Assembly (NCBI GenBank): GCA_018380885.1
Contig: JAGZSY010000033.1
Coordinates: 3,708-67,707, forward strand
From: Enterocloster asparagiformis
GTDB lineage: Bacteria; Bacillota; Clostridia; Lachnospirales; Lachnospiraceae
Direction: 5' to 3'
DNA length: 64,000 bases
Part shown: positions 25,294-34,149 of the stretch, piece by piece
Layout of the letters: every line of letters starts with the position of its first letter
How positions within the stretch are numbered: the first letter of the stretch is position 1
Program-made: the position numbers and the translations under genes
Notes under the pieces: generated by a model
Databases searched by the model: none
What the model saw: the letters and a program-made list of their open reading frames with translations, nothing else
What the model was told of the DNA's origin: nothing

Positions 25294-26185
25294 AGCGGTA
25301 AATTTGACAAAACGCTTTGACGATATTGTGGCCGTGGATCACATAAACGCCACCATCAAGGATGGCTGCGTGTTCGGCCTCATCGGCACCAACGGCGCGG
25401 GCAAGTCCACCTTTCTGCGGCTGGCCAGCGGAGTGCTGAAGCCGGAGGAAGGCCATGTGACCATAGACGGGCACGAGGTGTTTGAGAATACGGAGGCCAA
25501 GCGGCGCTTCTTTTATATTTCCGATGAGCAGTTCTTTTTCAGCAACGCAACGCCGGAGGAGATGCTGCGCTATTACCAGAAGATTTACCCGCGGTTTGAC
25601 GCGGCGCGGTTCCACAAGCTTATGGGCAGCTTCGGCCTGAGCGAAAAGCGCAAGATCCACACCTTTTCCAAGGGCATGAAAAAGCAGGTGTCCGTGATCT
25701 GCGGAATCTGCGCGGGGACGGATTACCTGTTCTGCGACGAGACCTTCGACGGGCTGGACCCGGTGATGCGCCAGGCGGTGAAGAGCCTGTTCGCCGCGGA
25801 CATGGCGGACCGGAATCTGACGCCCATTATCGCCTCCCACAACCTGCGGGAGCTGGAGGATATCTGCGACCACGTGGGCCTGCTTCACAAGGGCGGCATC
25901 CTGCTCTCCAGGGAGTTGGACGACATGAAGCTCAATATCCACAAGCTCCAGTGCGTGCTGCAGCCGGGGATGTCCCCGGAGGACCTGGTGGCCTTGGACA
26001 AACTGAGCGTGGAGCAGCGGGGCAGCCTGCTCACTCTGGTGGTCCGGGGAAGCAGGGAAGAGGTGGAAGCGATTATGGCCTCCTACAACCCCATATTCTT
26101 TGAGTGTATTCCCCTGTCGTTGGAGGAAATCTTTATCAGTGAAACGGAGGTGGCCGGTTATGACATCAAAAAGCTTATTTTTTAA
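25286..26185 (+). CDS. ABC transporter ATPase
   Basis: A 299-residue ATPase with Walker A GTNGAGKST, a variant signature FSKGMKKQ, and Walker B YLFCDETFDGLDP. The two glutamines usual before the signature are not obvious. The C-terminal 80 residues are an accessory domain of the kind found in YtrB/BcrA-like exporter ATPases. The start could be GTG 25283 or ATG 25286; the ATG is chosen. It overlaps the permease gene by 26 bases. Confidence 0.9.
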   Translation: MIEAVNLTKRFDDIVAVDHINATIKDGCVFGLIGTNGAGKSTFLRLASGVLKPEEGHVTIDGHEVFENTEAKRRFFYISDEQFFFSNATPEEMLRYYQKIYPRFDAARFHKLMGSFGLSEKRKIHTFSKGMKKQVSVICGICAGTDYLFCDETFDGLDPVMRQAVKSLFAADMADRNLTPIIASHNLRELEDICDHVGLLHKGGILLSRELDDMKLNIHKLQCVLQPGMSPEDLVALDKLSVEQRGSLLTLVVRGSREEVEAIMASYNPIFFECIPLSLEEIFISETEVAGYDIKKLIF

Positions 26186-28598
26186 GCTGCTCCGGGAAAA
26201 CGTCAAGAGAAGGGCCTGGGCCATCGCCCTGGCGGTGCTGGGATTTTTCTTCGCCCTGCCCATCAACCTGGCTTTGACCATGGAAAATGCCATCAAAACA
26301 CAATTCTGGCGCTACAATAACTATGAGCCGCTGGTTTTCGCGGATGGCACGGCCGATGTGGAGAGGCTGGCGAGAATTTTAGAGCTTAAGACGAAGATTG
26401 TGCTGGAATCCATCCAGTTCGGCAATGGTCTTATCGCTTTTCTGATCATTGTGGCGGCCGTGGTGATCGGCGTGTCCAGCTTCTCCTATCTGCACAACCG
26501 CAGAAAGGTGGATTTTTATCACAGCATCCCGGTGCGCAGAGAGCTTTTGTTCGCCGTGCAGTATATCGGCGGATTCCTGATTGTGGCGCTGGCTTACCTG
26601 GTCAATCTGGGGATTGTCATGGTTGTCGGCTGCGCTTACCAGGTGCCGCTTTCCTCCGTGGCGGGAACCGCAATGCTGGGCTGGCTGCTGAATCTGCTGT
26701 TCTTCCTGCTCATGTACGCGGTGGTGTCCATCGCTATGATCATGACCGGGAATATGCTGGTGGGAATTCTGGGAAGCGGCGTGTTTTTCTTCTACATGCC
26801 CATTATGATCACCCTGCTGGTGGGTTACTGTAGTACATTTTTCAAGACCATCCACTACTATTTCCTGAATGGAGCGGGATCGCCCTTTATGGCGGCGCTC
26901 AAATGGACCTCCCCCATCGCGGCCTATATCACGGCCATCGGCTGGGAGATGGGTGGCCAGCTGGGCAAACACATTCCTGCGTTTATCATCCTGTTCTTCG
27001 CGGCTTTGGGGCTGGCGATCCTGGCTTTGGAGCTGTACCGCAAGCGCCCCTCCGAGGCGGCGGGCAAGGCCATGGCCTTCAAGTGGAGCATGATGCCCAT
27101 CCGCGTGCTTTTGGTGTTCGGCTTCGGCATGGGCGGGGCCATGTTCTTCTGGCTTCTGCAGAGCACGCTGGTATGGCTGGTGTTCGGTGCCGTGGTGGGC
27201 AGCCTGATTTCCCACTGCGTGGTGGAGATTATCTACAACTTCGACTTTAAAAAGCTGCTGTCCCACAAGCTCCAGTACGTGTGCTGCCTGGCCTGTGTGC
27301 TGTTAGCCGTGATGGCGTTCCGCTTCGACTGGTTCCGCTACGATTACTATGTTCCGGCTGAGGGCAAGGTGGCGGAAGCTGCGGTGGAGATCAACCTGGA
27401 CGGCAACTGGGTCAATTTTAAGGATATTCAGCAGGACAGGGACGGCCAGCTGACCGTAGAGTACCGCGATGGGGTGGAGGTCCTTCCGGAGCACATGCAC
27501 ATCACGAACCTGGGGCCGGTTCTGAAAATCGCCGCCAAAGGGCGGGATATAGCCCTTGCGGACCGGGAAAAGGAGATGAGGCGCTTTACCGATCAGGAGA
27601 CCATGGGAAGCTCCTCCAGCTGGATCATGGGCTACGGGAGCGACGGGGAGAGAACGGAGGGCGAGGACTTTTACACGCGGCTTTCGGTGATATACACCTT
27701 AAAAAGCGGCAGAAAGGTTTACCGCACCTACAATCTCTATCTCTCCCAGGTCATGGACGATTACAGAGCGATCTACGACAGCCCGGAATATAAAGACGGC
27801 CTGTACAACAAGGTGATGGATTTGCAGGCCTCCGATATCGCCAAGGTCAGCTATGGGGAGCGGGGAAAGCGCCTGCGGGTGAACCCGGACGGAAACAGCG
27901 GTTACGGGGAGCTTCTGGCGGCTTACCAGGCGGACCTGACGGAGCTGACGGTGGAGCGGCGCCTGGCGGAGAATCCTGTGGGGCAGATCTGGTTTACGGA
28001 CCGCTACGAGTCCGCCTACGCGGAGCAGCAGCTCAAGTGGCTTGAGCAGAGCAGAGGCCGCAGCAGGGCGCAGGTATCCGAGTTTGAGCTGGATATAAGC
28101 CAGACGTGGCCGGTGTACCCGTCCTTTGAGCGCACCATGAGCGCGCTGAAAAAGCTGGGCGTCGATGTGGGCCGGGTCGTGCCGGATGAGCAGATCAAAT
28201 CCGTGACCCTGGATATGTCCAATGCCATGCGGGAGCTGGGGCTGCGCGATCTGGAGGACGAGGAGCTGGCGGCGCGCTACCCAGTATCGGGAGCCGGTAG
28301 CACCCTGGTGTTCGAGGAACCTGAGAATATGAAGCTGCTGCTGGACGCCATGGTGGATGAGCAGAGCCTGAACTTAAACGGGCTGTGCGCAGCGGAGGTT
28401 TCAGTCTATGTGAGCGCGGCGCCGTCAAATCTGACGGGCAGTGTGAGCGGATATCTGCAGGTGAACAAAATCACGCCTGAGATTAAAGCGCTGTTTAAGG
28501 GCACGCCGTTAGAAGATTACAATCTGGCCGGGGATACGGCGGAATGTGGAACGGTGGAGGCGGTGCCGATTATGGCGGAAACCGTCCGGGTGGACTGA
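26160..28598 (+). CDS. Large ABC-2-like permease with extracytoplasmic C-terminal domain
   Basis: An 812-residue protein. The first about 400 residues hold roughly ten membrane segments beginning AWAIALAVLGFFFALPINLAL. The last about 400 residues are soluble and mixed, with repeated YXS/DY patterns and conserved-looking basic and acidic runs, probably outside the membrane. With the ATPase it forms an exporter or envelope-stress sensor of the YtrBC type. ATG 26160 is selected by ACGGAGG upstream; a longer in-frame start would lie inside the ATPase gene. Confidence 0.8.
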   Translation: MTSKSLFFKLLRENVKRRAWAIALAVLGFFFALPINLALTMENAIKTQFWRYNNYEPLVFADGTADVERLARILELKTKIVLESIQFGNGLIAFLIIVAAVVIGVSSFSYLHNRRKVDFYHSIPVRRELLFAVQYIGGFLIVALAYLVNLGIVMVVGCAYQVPLSSVAGTAMLGWLLNLLFFLLMYAVVSIAMIMTGNMLVGILGSGVFFFYMPIMITLLVGYCSTFFKTIHYYFLNGAGSPFMAALKWTSPIAAYITAIGWEMGGQLGKHIPAFIILFFAALGLAILALELYRKRPSEAAGKAMAFKWSMMPIRVLLVFGFGMGGAMFFWLLQSTLVWLVFGAVVGSLISHCVVEIIYNFDFKKLLSHKLQYVCCLACVLLAVMAFRFDWFRYDYYVPAEGKVAEAAVEINLDGNWVNFKDIQQDRDGQLTVEYRDGVEVLPEHMHITNLGPVLKIAAKGRDIALADREKEMRRFTDQETMGSSSSWIMGYGSDGERTEGEDFYTRLSVIYTLKSGRKVYRTYNLYLSQVMDDYRAIYDSPEYKDGLYNKVMDLQASDIAKVSYGERGKRLRVNPDGNSGYGELLAAYQADLTELTVERRLAENPVGQIWFTDRYESAYAEQQLKWLEQSRGRSRAQVSEFELDISQTWPVYPSFERTMSALKKLGVDVGRVVPDEQIKSVTLDMSNAMRELGLRDLEDEELAARYPVSGAGSTLVFEEPENMKLLLDAMVDEQSLNLNGLCAAEVSVYVSAAPSNLTGSVSGYLQVNKITPEIKALFKGTPLEDYNLAGDTAECGTVEAVPIMAETVRVD

Positions 28599-28610
28599 CA
28601 GGCGTACGAT

Positions 28611-28649
28611 TGGGGGCCTTTTCCGTAAATGGAAGAGGTCCCCATTTTT
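28611..28649 (+). terminator. Terminator after the ABC operon
   Basis: TGGGGGCCTTTTCC (28611-28624) pairs, with two mismatches, with the stretch GGAAGAGGTCCCCA (28631-28644). Five T residues follow. Confidence 0.8.
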
Positions 28650-28662
28650 GTCAGGATAATAA

Positions 28663-28691
28663 TTGACATTCCGACCAAGGAAAGCTACAAT
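28663..28691 (+). promoter_or_regulatory. Promoter of the first aminotransferase gene
   Basis: TTGACA at 28663-28668, 17 bases, TACAAT at 28686-28691. The 5' leader of about 85 bases to the ATG shows no strong hairpin. Confidence 0.85.
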
Positions 28692-28781
28692 CATATCAAC
28701 AAGACGGGTGCCCATGGGCGCCCGGACCGGAGCGCAGTTTATCTGAGCGCTCAAGCTGCAGATAAAGGAGAGGATCGGATT

Positions 28782-29969
28782 ATGATATCAGAAAAAATGA
28801 AACCATTGGTGAACAACAACTCGGCTATCCGCGCCATGTTTGAGGAGGGCAAGCGCCTGGCCTCCATTTACGGGGCGGAGAATGTATACGATTTCAGCCT
28901 GGGCAATCCCAACGTGCCGGCGCCCGCGGCCGTCAATCAGGCGATCAAGGATATTCTGGATCAGGAGGATTCCACCTTTGTCCACGGCTATATGAGCAAC
29001 TCCGGCTACGAGGACGTGCGGGCCACGGTGGCGAATTCTTTAAACAGCCGTTTCGGCACCAAGCTGAGCCAGGACAACATCCTGATGACCGTGGGCGCGG
29101 CCAGCGGCTTAAACATTATTCTCAAGACAATTTTGAACCCCGGGGACGAGGTGATCACCTTTGCGCCCTATTTCGTGGAGTACGGCTCCTACGTGAGAAA
29201 CTACGACGGCGTTCTGGTGGTGATTTCACCCGACACCGAGACCTTCCAGCCCAACCTGGACGAGTTTGAAAAGAAGATCACTCCCAGGACAAAGGGCGTG
29301 ATCATCAACACACCCAACAACCCCACCGGCGTGGTGTACTCCGCCGCGACCCTGGAGAGGATGGCCGATATCCTGCGCGCCAAGGAGAAGGAGTACGGAA
29401 CGGCCATTGTGCTGATCTCCGACGAGCCCTACCGGGAGCTGGCCTACGACGGGGTGGAGGTGCCCTTTGTGACGAAATTCTACGACGACACGGTGATCTG
29501 CTACTCCTACAGCAAGTCTCTTTCACTCCCCGGAGAGCGCATCGGCTACCTGGTGATCCCCAACGAGCTGAAGGACAGCGGGGAGGTGTTTAACGCCGCC
29601 ACCATCGCCAACCGGGTGATGGGCTGCGTCAACGCGCCGTCCCTCATGCAGCGGGTGATCATGCGCTGCATCAATGAACAGGTGAACCTGGAGGCCTACG
29701 ACAAGAACCGCAACCTGCTGTACAACGGTCTCAGGGATCTGGGCTTTGAATGCATCAAGCCTCAGGGCGCGTTTTACCTGTTTGTAAAATCTCCGGAGGC
29801 CGACGAAAAGAAGTTCTGCGAAGCCTGCAAAAAGCATAATGTACTGGTAGTGCCGGGCAGCTCGTTCGCCTGCCCCGGATACGTGCGCATCTCCTACTGC
29901 GTGTCCTACGACCAGATCGAGCGCTCCCTGCCGGCTTTCGCCAAGGTTGCCGCTGAATACGGCCTGTAA
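28782..29969 (+). CDS. Class I aminotransferase, aspartate-aminotransferase-like
   Basis: A 395-residue PLP enzyme of fold type I. The PLP lysine is in SYSKSLSLPGERIGYL, with NTPNNPTGVVY and the aspartate in ISDEPYRELAYDG forming the cofactor pocket. Arginine near the end (CPGYVRISYC) binds the substrate carboxylate. The exact amino donor cannot be read. ATG 28782 follows AAAGGAGAGG. The 33-base gap to the next gene, also an aminotransferase, suggests co-transcription. Confidence 0.88.
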   Translation: MISEKMKPLVNNNSAIRAMFEEGKRLASIYGAENVYDFSLGNPNVPAPAAVNQAIKDILDQEDSTFVHGYMSNSGYEDVRATVANSLNSRFGTKLSQDNILMTVGAASGLNIILKTILNPGDEVITFAPYFVEYGSYVRNYDGVLVVISPDTETFQPNLDEFEKKITPRTKGVIINTPNNPTGVVYSAATLERMADILRAKEKEYGTAIVLISDEPYRELAYDGVEVPFVTKFYDDTVICYSYSKSLSLPGERIGYLVIPNELKDSGEVFNAATIANRVMGCVNAPSLMQRVIMRCINEQVNLEAYDKNRNLLYNGLRDLGFECIKPQGAFYLFVKSPEADEKKFCEACKKHNVLVVPGSSFACPGYVRISYCVSYDQIERSLPAFAKVAAEYGL

Positions 29970-30002
29970 TACAGAAGGATCACACCACAGGAGGACAAAC
30001 AT

Positions 30003-31064
30003 ATGAGACCATGGGAAGCAAATATTCGCCGCGTGGTGCCCTACGTGCCGGGAGACCAGCCGGCGGGCAGCCGCCTGATCAAACTGAACACCAACGAGAA
30101 CCCCTATCCGCCTGCGCCGGGTGTAATCAGGGCTTTAAAAGAGATGGACGGGACGGCGTTTCGGAAGTATCCCGACCCTGCCTCCTCCTGCCTGGTGGAG
30201 GCGCTGGCGGCCCGGTACGGGGTGGACAAGGAGCGCATTTTCGTGGGCGTAGGCTCGGACGATGTGCTCGGCATGGCGTTTTTAACCTTTTTTAACTCCG
30301 CTAAGCCCGTGCTGTTTCCGGATATCAGCTACTCCTTCTATCCGGTATGGGCGGACCTGTTCGGGATTCCCAGCAAAACCCCTGCCCTGGACGGGGATTT
30401 CCGTATTCGTCCGGAGGACTATTACCAGGAGAACGGCGGCGTGGTGTTCCCCAACCCCAATGCGCCCACGGGCATTTTTATGCCTCTGGACCAGGTGGAG
30501 GACATTCTGCGCCACAACCAGGATGTGGTGGTCATTGTGGACGAGGCCTACGTGGATTTCGGCGGCGCGTCGGCCCTGTCCCTGACCGGGAAATATGAGA
30601 ACCTGCTGGTGGTGCAGACCTTCAGCAAGTCCCGGGCCATGGCCGGCATGCGAATCGGCTTTGCCGTGGGGCATCCCGACCTGATCCGGGCCCTCAGCGA
30701 TGTGAAATACTCCTACAATTCCTATACCATGAATCTGCCTTCCCAGATTCTGGGAACGGAGGCGGTCCGGGACGAGGTATATTTCCGGGAAATCACGTCC
30801 AAGATTATAGCGACCAGGGAGCGGGCCAAGGAGCGCCTTAGCGCGCTGGGGTTCTCGTTCCCGGATTCCATGGCGAATTTCCTGTTTGTGACCCATGAGC
30901 GGGCCATGGCGCGCGATCTGTTTGCGGCGCTGAAGCGGGAGCAGATTTATGTGCGCTATTTTGATCAGCCCAGGCTGGACAACAGCCTGCGCATCACCAT
31001 TGGTACCGATGAGGAGATGGAGGCTCTGTACGCTTTCCTGGAAGATTATCTAAAAACGGTCTGA
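30003..31064 (+). CDS. Histidinol-phosphate-aminotransferase-like enzyme
   Basis: A 353-residue PLP enzyme of the HisC/Cob(D)-type branch. It has LNTNENPYPPAPGV near the start, NPNAPTG in the middle, the aspartate in VIVDEAYVDFG, and the PLP lysine in TFSKSRAMAGMRIGFA. HisC transaminates imidazole-acetol phosphate, but no other histidine gene is near, so aromatic amino acids are an equally good guess. AGGAGG lies upstream of the ATG. Confidence 0.82.
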   Translation: MRPWEANIRRVVPYVPGDQPAGSRLIKLNTNENPYPPAPGVIRALKEMDGTAFRKYPDPASSCLVEALAARYGVDKERIFVGVGSDDVLGMAFLTFFNSAKPVLFPDISYSFYPVWADLFGIPSKTPALDGDFRIRPEDYYQENGGVVFPNPNAPTGIFMPLDQVEDILRHNQDVVVIVDEAYVDFGGASALSLTGKYENLLVVQTFSKSRAMAGMRIGFAVGHPDLIRALSDVKYSYNSYTMNLPSQILGTEAVRDEVYFREITSKIIATRERAKERLSALGFSFPDSMANFLFVTHERAMARDLFAALKREQIYVRYFDQPRLDNSLRITIGTDEEMEALYAFLEDYLKTV

Positions 31065-31105
31065 CGGCCGTAAGCCGGACGGGCCGGGAATGGCAGGTGA
31101 ATGGA

Positions 31106-32239
31106 ATGGAAGAGAATACGGGATGGAGACATTACTTGCGGCTTGCGCTCAATATCCTGATACCGCTTACGGGATGGCTGGCGCTGTGCCTGCTGGGGCC
31201 GAAGCTTCTGAAGTTCTTTATGCCCTTTGTCATCGGCTGGATCATTGCGCTGATCGCCAATCCTCCGGTGCGCTTTTTGGAGCGCCGGCTGAAGCTGGTG
31301 CGCAAGCACAGCTCCATTTTAATCGTGGTGCTGGTGCTGGCTATGGTGATCGGGATTTTGTACCTGGTGATTTCACGGACTGCGGCCGGGCTCAGCCTGC
31401 TCTTTAAGGCGCTGCCGCAGATTTACACCTCGCTGGAGGCGGACGTGATGGCAAACCTGGAGGAGGCTTCGCATCTGTTCCAGTTTTTCCCGCCCGGCGT
31501 ACAGCATGCGTGGAACGAGCTGACCGGCAATATCGGGGATGCCATCAGTATGCTGGTGCAGAAGGCGGCTTCGCCCACCATGGAGGCGGCGGGCAGCGTG
31601 GCCAAGAGCATACCCGGCGCGCTGGTGTATTCCGTGGTCACGATTCTGTCGTCCTATTTCTTTATCGTGGACCGGGACAGGATTATCGCGTTCTGGAAGC
31701 AGCTGCTGCCGGATTGGTGCACCCGGTATTACCGCTACCTGACCGGCGAGGTCAAACATCTGGTGGGCGGTTACTTCATGGCCCAGTTTAAGATCATGTT
31801 CGTGGTCTGGATGATCCTCATGGTGGGATTCTTTATCCTGGGGGTGAGCTATGCGCCGGTGCTCAGCTTTTTGATCGCATTTCTGGATTTCCTTCCGGTG
31901 TTCGGCACAGGAACCGCGCTGCTCCCCTGGGGCGTGGTCAAGCTGCTGGGAGGGGAGTACGCCTTTGCGGCGGGGCTGCTCTTACTGTATGTATTGACAC
32001 AGGTGATCCGCCAGCTGGTGCAGCCCAAGCTGGTCGGGGACAGTATGGGGTTAAACCCGCTGTTCACGCTGATCCTGCTGTTTCTCGGCTTTAAGATCAG
32101 CGGCCTGGCCGGTATGATTATGGCAGTGCCCATCGGGCTGTTTTTTATGAATTTATATAAGTACGGGGCATTTGATACCATGATCGACAGCTTCATGACG
32201 CTGGTGCGGGATATCAACACGTTCCGAAAAGGAAATTGA
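31106..32239 (+). CDS. AI-2E-family membrane protein, YtvI-like
   Basis: A 377-residue protein with about eight membrane segments in the 4-plus-4 pattern of the AI-2E transporter family. The stretch LSSYFFIVDRDRIIAFWKQLLP and the end LAGMIMAVPIGLFFMNLYKY match the branch called YtvI, linked with sporulation in Bacillus relatives. Its transported substrate is unknown. ATG 31106 is chosen because AGGTGA lies six bases upstream; a GTG at 31097 is in frame. Confidence 0.8.
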   Translation: MEENTGWRHYLRLALNILIPLTGWLALCLLGPKLLKFFMPFVIGWIIALIANPPVRFLERRLKLVRKHSSILIVVLVLAMVIGILYLVISRTAAGLSLLFKALPQIYTSLEADVMANLEEASHLFQFFPPGVQHAWNELTGNIGDAISMLVQKAASPTMEAAGSVAKSIPGALVYSVVTILSSYFFIVDRDRIIAFWKQLLPDWCTRYYRYLTGEVKHLVGGYFMAQFKIMFVVWMILMVGFFILGVSYAPVLSFLIAFLDFLPVFGTGTALLPWGVVKLLGGEYAFAAGLLLLYVLTQVIRQLVQPKLVGDSMGLNPLFTLILLFLGFKISGLAGMIMAVPIGLFFMNLYKYGAFDTMIDSFMTLVRDINTFRKGN

Positions 32240-32300
32240 GACCACGGCCCGCGGCCCCTTTGGGGGCTGCGAGTCGCGGCGCAGTGAGGGAGTATTTACC

Positions 32301-33659
32301 GTGAAGAAAGAAAATAGTCTTGATACAGATCAAATAAGAGGGCTGGTGTGGAGGCTGGCATTTCCTTCCATGCTGGCCCAATTTGTGAGCGTGCTCTACA
32401 GCATTGTGGACCGCATGTACATCGGCAATATCGCCGGCACCGGCGGCCTGGCTCTGGCCGGGGTGGGTGTCTGCGGCCCGATTGTTACCTTGATAACTTC
32501 CTTCGCAAGCTGGATCGGCGTGGGCGGAGCTCCGCTGATGAGCATCCGTCTGGGACAAAAAAATGAGCGGGGCGCCAGACAGATCGTAGCCAACTGTTTC
32601 TGCCTGCTGCTGTCCATGGCGGTTGTGATCATGGTATTGGCCTACAGCTTTAAGGATTATCTTTTGACCTGGTTCGGCGCCAGCCAGACCATTTTTCCCT
32701 ATGCCAACGAATATCTGAGCTGGTATCTGGCGGGCACCGTGTTCGCGCTGCTCTCCACCGGAATGTGCCAGTTCATCATCTGCCAGGGATTTGCCAAGAC
32801 CGGCATGTTTTCCGTGATCATCGGAGCCGCCGCCAACATCGCCCTGGACCCGGTATTTATCTTTGTGCTGGGCATGGGGGTGCGGGGTGCGGCCGTGGCC
32901 ACGGTGATCTCGCAGATGGCCTCCTGCGCCTTTGTGCTGTGGTTTCTGCTGGGAAAGCGGCCCTTGGTGCCCATCACCTTCGGCGGTTACCGGAAACGGG
33001 TGATGAAGCAGGTGATGGTGGTGGGTCTGTCCCCGTTTCTGATCATCGCCTCGGACAGCGTGCTGATCATTATGATGAATACCATTATCCAGCACTACGG
33101 CGGGGAGCTGCAGGGCGACATGCTTCTGACCTGCAATACCATTGTGCAGAGCTTTATGCTGATGATCACCATGCCGCTGGGAGGAATTACCGGTGGCACC
33201 CAGACGATTATGGGCTATAATTATGGGGCGGGGAGACCGGACCGGATCCGCAGGGCGGAAAAGCATATCGTGCTGCTGGGCCTGGTGTTCACCTCGGTGA
33301 TGTTTTTGATCGCCAACACGATTCCGCAGTACTTTGTTTCGATCTTTATCAGGGATCCGGAGTATACCGGGATTACCAGCTGGGCGATCCGGGTTTACAC
33401 CATGTGTATCATTCCGCTGGCCGTGCAGTATACGGTGGTGGACGGATTTACGGGCATGGGGATTGCCAAGGTGGCGGTGAGCCTGTCCATGTTCCGCAAG
33501 CTGGTCTATATGATCGGGATGCTGGTCCTGCCTTCCGCGGCCGGCGCGCAGTCTATTTTCTATGCGGAGCCGATCTCGGACATTGTGGCAGCGGTGGTCT
33601 CCTTCAGCACATACCTGCTGCTGTCGGGGAAAATCCTAAAGGACGGGCGCAGGTTCTGA
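32301..33659 (+). CDS. MATE-family efflux transporter
   Basis: A 452-residue protein with twelve membrane segments in two halves. The N half starts GLVWRLAFPSMLAQFVSVLY, and NIAGTGGLALAGVGV matches the first family block. The C half repeats the pattern with ITGGTQTIMGYNYGAG. MATE proteins expel cationic drugs or metabolites using Na+ or H+. GTG 32301 follows GAGGGAG. The GC hairpin at 32250-32271 in the upstream gap may end the previous transcript. Confidence 0.9.
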   Translation: MKKENSLDTDQIRGLVWRLAFPSMLAQFVSVLYSIVDRMYIGNIAGTGGLALAGVGVCGPIVTLITSFASWIGVGGAPLMSIRLGQKNERGARQIVANCFCLLLSMAVVIMVLAYSFKDYLLTWFGASQTIFPYANEYLSWYLAGTVFALLSTGMCQFIICQGFAKTGMFSVIIGAAANIALDPVFIFVLGMGVRGAAVATVISQMASCAFVLWFLLGKRPLVPITFGGYRKRVMKQVMVVGLSPFLIIASDSVLIIMMNTIIQHYGGELQGDMLLTCNTIVQSFMLMITMPLGGITGGTQTIMGYNYGAGRPDRIRRAEKHIVLLGLVFTSVMFLIANTIPQYFVSIFIRDPEYTGITSWAIRVYTMCIIPLAVQYTVVDGFTGMGIAKVAVSLSMFRKLVYMIGMLVLPSAAGAQSIFYAEPISDIVAAVVSFSTYLLLSGKILKDGRRF

Positions 33660-33699
33660 CAAGGCACAAACCATTACATAATTGGAAAGAGGATGAAAT

Positions 33700-34149
33700 A
33701 TGAATATACTGGTGAGCGCATGTTTGCTGGGCGTGAACTGCCGGTACAACGGCGGCGGTGAGCTGGCGCCCGGCATCCTGGAGTTGATGGAACGCTGTCA
33801 TCTGGTCCCGGTATGCCCGGAGATTATGGGCGGGCTGGCCACCCCGCGCACTCCGGCGGAGCGGCGGGACGGCCGCGTGGTGACCGGGGACGGGCAGGAT
33901 GTGACCGGGGCATACGCCCGGGGAGCGGAGGAGGCCGTGAGGCTGGCGAAGCTCTACCGGTGCCGTTACGCGCTGTTAAAGGAGCGCAGCCCCTCCTGCG
34001 GAAGCGGCCGAATATACGACGGAACATTTACGAGAAAATTGATTCCCGGGGACGGTGTGACAGCTGCCCGCCTCAGGGATGAGGGCGTGGCCGTGTACGG
34101 CGAGTCCGCCATCCGGCAGCTGTTGAGCGACATAGAAAGGCAGGTTTAG
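33700..34149 (+). CDS. DUF523-family protein
   Basis: A 149-residue protein. The N-terminus VSACLLGVNCRYNGGG and the CPE motif in VCPEIMGGL are hallmarks of the DUF523 family, and KERSPSCG supplies a further conserved cysteine. The cysteines suggest metal or cluster binding, but function is unknown. Its stop is immediately followed by the ATG of the L,D-transpeptidase gene. Confidence 0.85.
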   Translation: MNILVSACLLGVNCRYNGGGELAPGILELMERCHLVPVCPEIMGGLATPRTPAERRDGRVVTGDGQDVTGAYARGAEEAVRLAKLYRCRYALLKERSPSCGSGRIYDGTFTRKLIPGDGVTAARLRDEGVAVYGESAIRQLLSDIERQV